Part shown: positions 63,001-64,000 of the stretch, piece after piece
How the letters are laid out: every line of letters begins with the position of its first letter
Position numbering within the stretch: the stretch's first letter is position 1
From: Bacteroidota bacterium
Lineage (GTDB): Bacteria > Bacteroidota > Bacteroidia > Chitinophagales > Saprospiraceae
Direction of reading: 5' to 3'
Assembly (NCBI GenBank): GCA_963169325.1
Contig: CAUJEY010000153.1
Coordinates: 62,001 to 126,000 of the forward strand
DNA: 64,000 nucleotides
Position numbers and translations under genes: made by a program
The notes under the pieces: model-generated
The model's input: only the letters and a program-made list of their open reading frames with translations
What the model was told of the DNA's origin: nothing
Databases searched by the model: none

Positions 63001-63894
63001 TTGGAAATCAAAAAATTCCAGCGTCTCATCGTGGATGAAGCGTCCCAGATTCTGGAGCCGCAACTCATCGGCCTGCTCACGCGGTTCGAACACTTCGTGC
63101 TGATCGGTGATCACCGCCAGTTGCCCGCCGTTACCACCCAGCGCCCCGAACACACCGTGGTGACGGACCCCGACCTCAATGCCATCGGCCTGACCGACCT
63201 CCGCGATTCCTACTTCGAACGACTCTATCGCCGCTGCGTCGGCGAGGGCCTCCATGCAAACTACGGCCAACTCAGCCGCCAGGGCCGTATGCATGCCGAT
63301 ATTATGGATTTTCCCAATCGCCATTTCTACGATGGCCTTCTGCAAACCCTCGCCGGCGACGAGCCGGATGAAAGTCATTACCAGCACAGGATTGCGCAGG
63401 AAGAAATCATGCGACGTGTCCTTTTCCTCCCGGTGATCTCCCCCAACGCGCTCCCAAACCAAAAAACCGCTCCTGCCGAGGCCGAGCAGGCGGCCCGTAT
63501 GGTATCTTTTTTCAAAAAGAGGTATGCCGCCGAAGGCCGGCCCTGGCGTCCCGATCAAAGCCTGGGCATTATAACACCCTGGCGTGCTCAAATCGCCCAA
63601 CTGAGAGAATCACTTGCCGCCGCCGGCCTCGATCCCGACGAGATCACCATCGATACCGTGGAGCGTTATCAGGGCGGCGCGCGGGATATAATTTTAATGT
63701 CCTGTTGTGTGCACTCCTCTGCTCAACTGAACAACCTCGTCAACCTCTCCGGCGAAGGTGTGGACCGGAAACTGAATGTAGCGCTCACACGGGCGCGGGA
63801 GCAGGTGATCGTGCTGGGCAATCCGGAAGTGTTGCGCGAAGACCCGCGGTATAGGGAGTTTATGGAGCGATATGGGGGTAGGGGGGAGGTTTAG
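60067..63894 (+). CDS. PD-(D/E)XK nuclease-SF1 helicase (DNA2/NAM7-like) carrying an in-frame DUF559 element
   Basis: 1275 aa. N-terminal ~320 residues unrecognised. A PD-(D/E)XK/Cas4-like nuclease domain follows (LQGRLDLFYHTDERSAIVEL KSG, ~350-372, with a following Q/Y helix FTQTLLYDLLV). The SF1 motor carries Walker A GPPGTGKT (870-877), LLAYTNRAVDEIC, LIVDEASQI (~988), IGDHRQLPAV, TIDTVERYQGGARD and LNVALTRAREQ. Residues 660-847 are the inserted DUF559 element; without it the host would be 1087 aa. DNA2-like end-processing or a defence role is plausible. The stop codon is supplied by a heptamer repeat. The start is chosen by the adjacent -7 element. Confidence 0.88.
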   Translation: MSPEAAPLLYRELIKIAAHPGWTAREQILALTVLLENLFVEATKREQLAFSTLFARISYAGHLFHIQPDTLRVIHTFRRLAMRVRHGLDAGNERIARLGVKALAETILIISRTAIPQEVLEYLPAEGEWTFTPPEIWDYKARARVVAVRDDPDNNCFFAYDQENPGQPVRVRYNLPERNDNFNPTIRLLRTVFGFPVTLNLLEVDIDRQGDYRPRLFIVEPDYLVDVSAVSECFKENGAQPLAYLVKKFLPYDATPAILLGNIANFFLDRLLNEPDAAYPDLLRETFRLYPFVYAPMSDSAVREISGKAQKHYVNLKSMARQGFAQQNIEPENCILEPTFYSEQYGLQGRLDLFYHTDERSAIVELKSGTPFRPNSYGIQRSHFTQTLLYDLLVRSVFGPQTDPAKYILYSGADVQQLRFAPTVAPEQWEALQVRNQLVAIERLLAAIRPGDAEVPLLLRLRAGNADSRDFLSRDFGIFEAAYSKLSPAEQKYFNAFAGFIAREQWLAKVGDENAEAQNGNAALWRSSFADKQETFALLSHLEIVENHANESDPCIVFRKTEKTNPLANFRTGDIAVLYPAELETDTVLDHQVIKCTITELGKDRVVVQLRYRQFNLKPFETDSLWNLEPDMLDTGFVTMYRGLFEWAGAAKAVRERVFNPSPIPSPEGEGGLIAENERPRVILKNINNNNTEQPPKTGSLGDPEETTVLSKWHYLKGMVRQLRKFQTPAESALWETLRNRRFNGLKFRRQHAIDDYIVDFVCLELRLVVEVDGNIHDFQPEYDQLRTDYLALFGFEVVRFENSDVLNRLESVLEKLHEVSAARKMELESDRDQAPLPFGGGDRGGVLSPEQSLLLQKITTSSPFFLLWGPPGTGKTSVMLRALVEWVLQETNDNLLLLAYTNRAVDEICESLDALGGGIREQYLRMGSRFSTAERFRDQLLSNRIAGVSTRAELRAVLEPCRIFASTVASFAQNDKLLEIKKFQRLIVDEASQILEPQLIGLLTRFEHFVLIGDHRQLPAVTTQRPEHTVVTDPDLNAIGLTDLRDSYFERLYRRCVGEGLHANYGQLSRQGRMHADIMDFPNRHFYDGLLQTLAGDEPDESHYQHRIAQEEIMRRVLFLPVISPNALPNQKTAPAEAEQAARMVSFFKKRYAAEGRPWRPDQSLGIITPWRAQIAQLRESLAAAGLDPDEITIDTVERYQGGARDIILMSCCVHSSAQLNNLVNLSGEGVDRKLNVALTRAREQVIVLGNPEVLREDPRYREFMERYGGRGEV
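62044..62607 (+). mobile_element. 564-bp DUF559 (Vsr-like) endonuclease element with 42-bp inverted repeats
   Basis: Left repeat 62044-62085 and right repeat 62566-62607 are inverted copies identical at 41 of 42 positions. Outer ends are AACCCCTCC and GGAGGGGTT, and each carries an inner CCCC-TTCG-GGGG-type palindrome. The element is 188 codons long and keeps the host frame. The interior (62086-62565) is visibly more AT-rich than the host. It encodes a DUF559 domain: QTPAESALWETLRNRRFNG, LKFRRQHAIDDYIVDF (D760), LRLVVEVDGNIHD (E771, D773, H777) and ALFGFEVVRFENSDVLNRLE. An internal ATG at 62221 (KGMVRQLRKF) could allow separate expression. No intein or group I/II intron features were seen. 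Confidence 0.8.
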
Positions 63895-63943
63895 GGTTTG
63901 GGGGTTTAGGGTTTGGGGTTTAGGGTTTGGGGGTTTAGGGGGG
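63889..63943 (+). repeat. Heptamer repeat (GTTTAGG) downstream of the helicase
   Basis: Runs of GTTTAGG/GTTTGGG with variable G counts. The first unit contains the TAG stop of the helicase gene. It superficially resembles a plant telomere repeat, but it is a short internal tract like the other heptamer loci. Confidence 0.75.
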
Positions 63944-63981
63944 CATAGCCATTAGGTTGAGCGTTTAAATCTCTTCTTTTA

Positions 63982-64000
63982 AGTCAAAATGTAAAATCTA
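63982..64000. repeat. Heptamer repeat arm at the window edge (GTCAAAATGTAAAA)
   Basis: AAGTCAAAATGTAAAAT matches the left arm of the repeat at 1092-1168. The rest is cut off by the window end. Confidence 0.6.

Noticed and set aside
63889..63943. Telomere or linear replicon end
   Set aside because: The TTTAGGG-like tract is ~55 bp, irregular and followed by ordinary sequence; other 7-bp tracts occur throughout the window.

Overview
The window looks like chromosomal DNA of a moderately GC-rich member of the Bacteroidota, most likely Saprospiria-like. The evidence is: type IX secretion (T9SS) type A sorting tails on three secreted proteins and one orphan tail; a SusC/TonB-type outer-membrane barrel protein; a GH92 mannosidase; ABA4-like, DUF3667 and fasciclin proteins; and repeated TAnnTTTG (Bacteroidota -7) promoter elements just upstream of starts. 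I see no rRNA, tRNA, CRISPR array, prophage or classical IS element.

Layout. 1-13.4 kb: 5' part of a barrel protein, a giant HYR-like repeat adhesin with a T9SS tail, ahcY, a STAND NTPase with near-identical TPR repeats, a DUF3667 membrane protein, a T9SS-exported serine hydrolase and a TMTC-like membrane TPR protein. 13.5-26.4 kb: a TrpR-family regulator, a GH42-like secreted protein, a TrpE/PabB-family enzyme, a long-chain prenyl diphosphate synthase, a truncated mfd, an AlkD-like protein, an orphan T9SS tail, a Crp/Fnr regulator, pyrD, a DEAD-box helicase and an ABA4-like protein. 26.4-34.3 kb: a minus-strand run GNAT-trx-vanY-peroxiredoxin-like-nadC, a LolC/E-type permease, and a second run (468-aa unknown, 114-aa unknown, yqeY, lptB). 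34.4-44.1 kb: tryptophanase, transglutaminase-like and fasciclin lipoproteins, an Uup-type ABC-F ATPase, two adjacent rhomboid proteases and mutL. 44.4-46.9 kb: a 42-aa membrane protein, a three-gene hipBST-like toxin-antitoxin module and an AT-rich lipoprotein gene. 47-64 kb: GH92 mannosidase, TPR adenylate cyclase, a T9SS protein, a PPP phosphatase, mnmG, an epimerase, obg, a CAP-domain protein and a 1275-aa nuclease-helicase.

The most unusual signal is a 564-bp element lying in frame inside the helicase gene (62044-62607). It is bounded by 42-bp inverted repeats (41/42 identical) and encodes an intact-looking DUF559/Vsr-like endonuclease domain. A 114-bp relative with the same ends, the same reading phase and a length divisible by three lies in frame inside the truncated mfd (19519-19632). 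Together they suggest an autonomous/non-autonomous pair of mobile elements that insert into coding sequence without breaking the frame.

A second theme is repeat content. At least nine loci carry tandem repeats with a 7-bp period, often as inverted pairs; one lies inside a coding region and two supply the stop codon of a gene. Several further families of long hairpins recur between genes, especially between convergent ones. Leads on individual genes include the hipBST-like module with duplicated operator-like sites, a truncated mfd, a MutL with a non-canonical endonuclease motif, and candidate leaderless genes.
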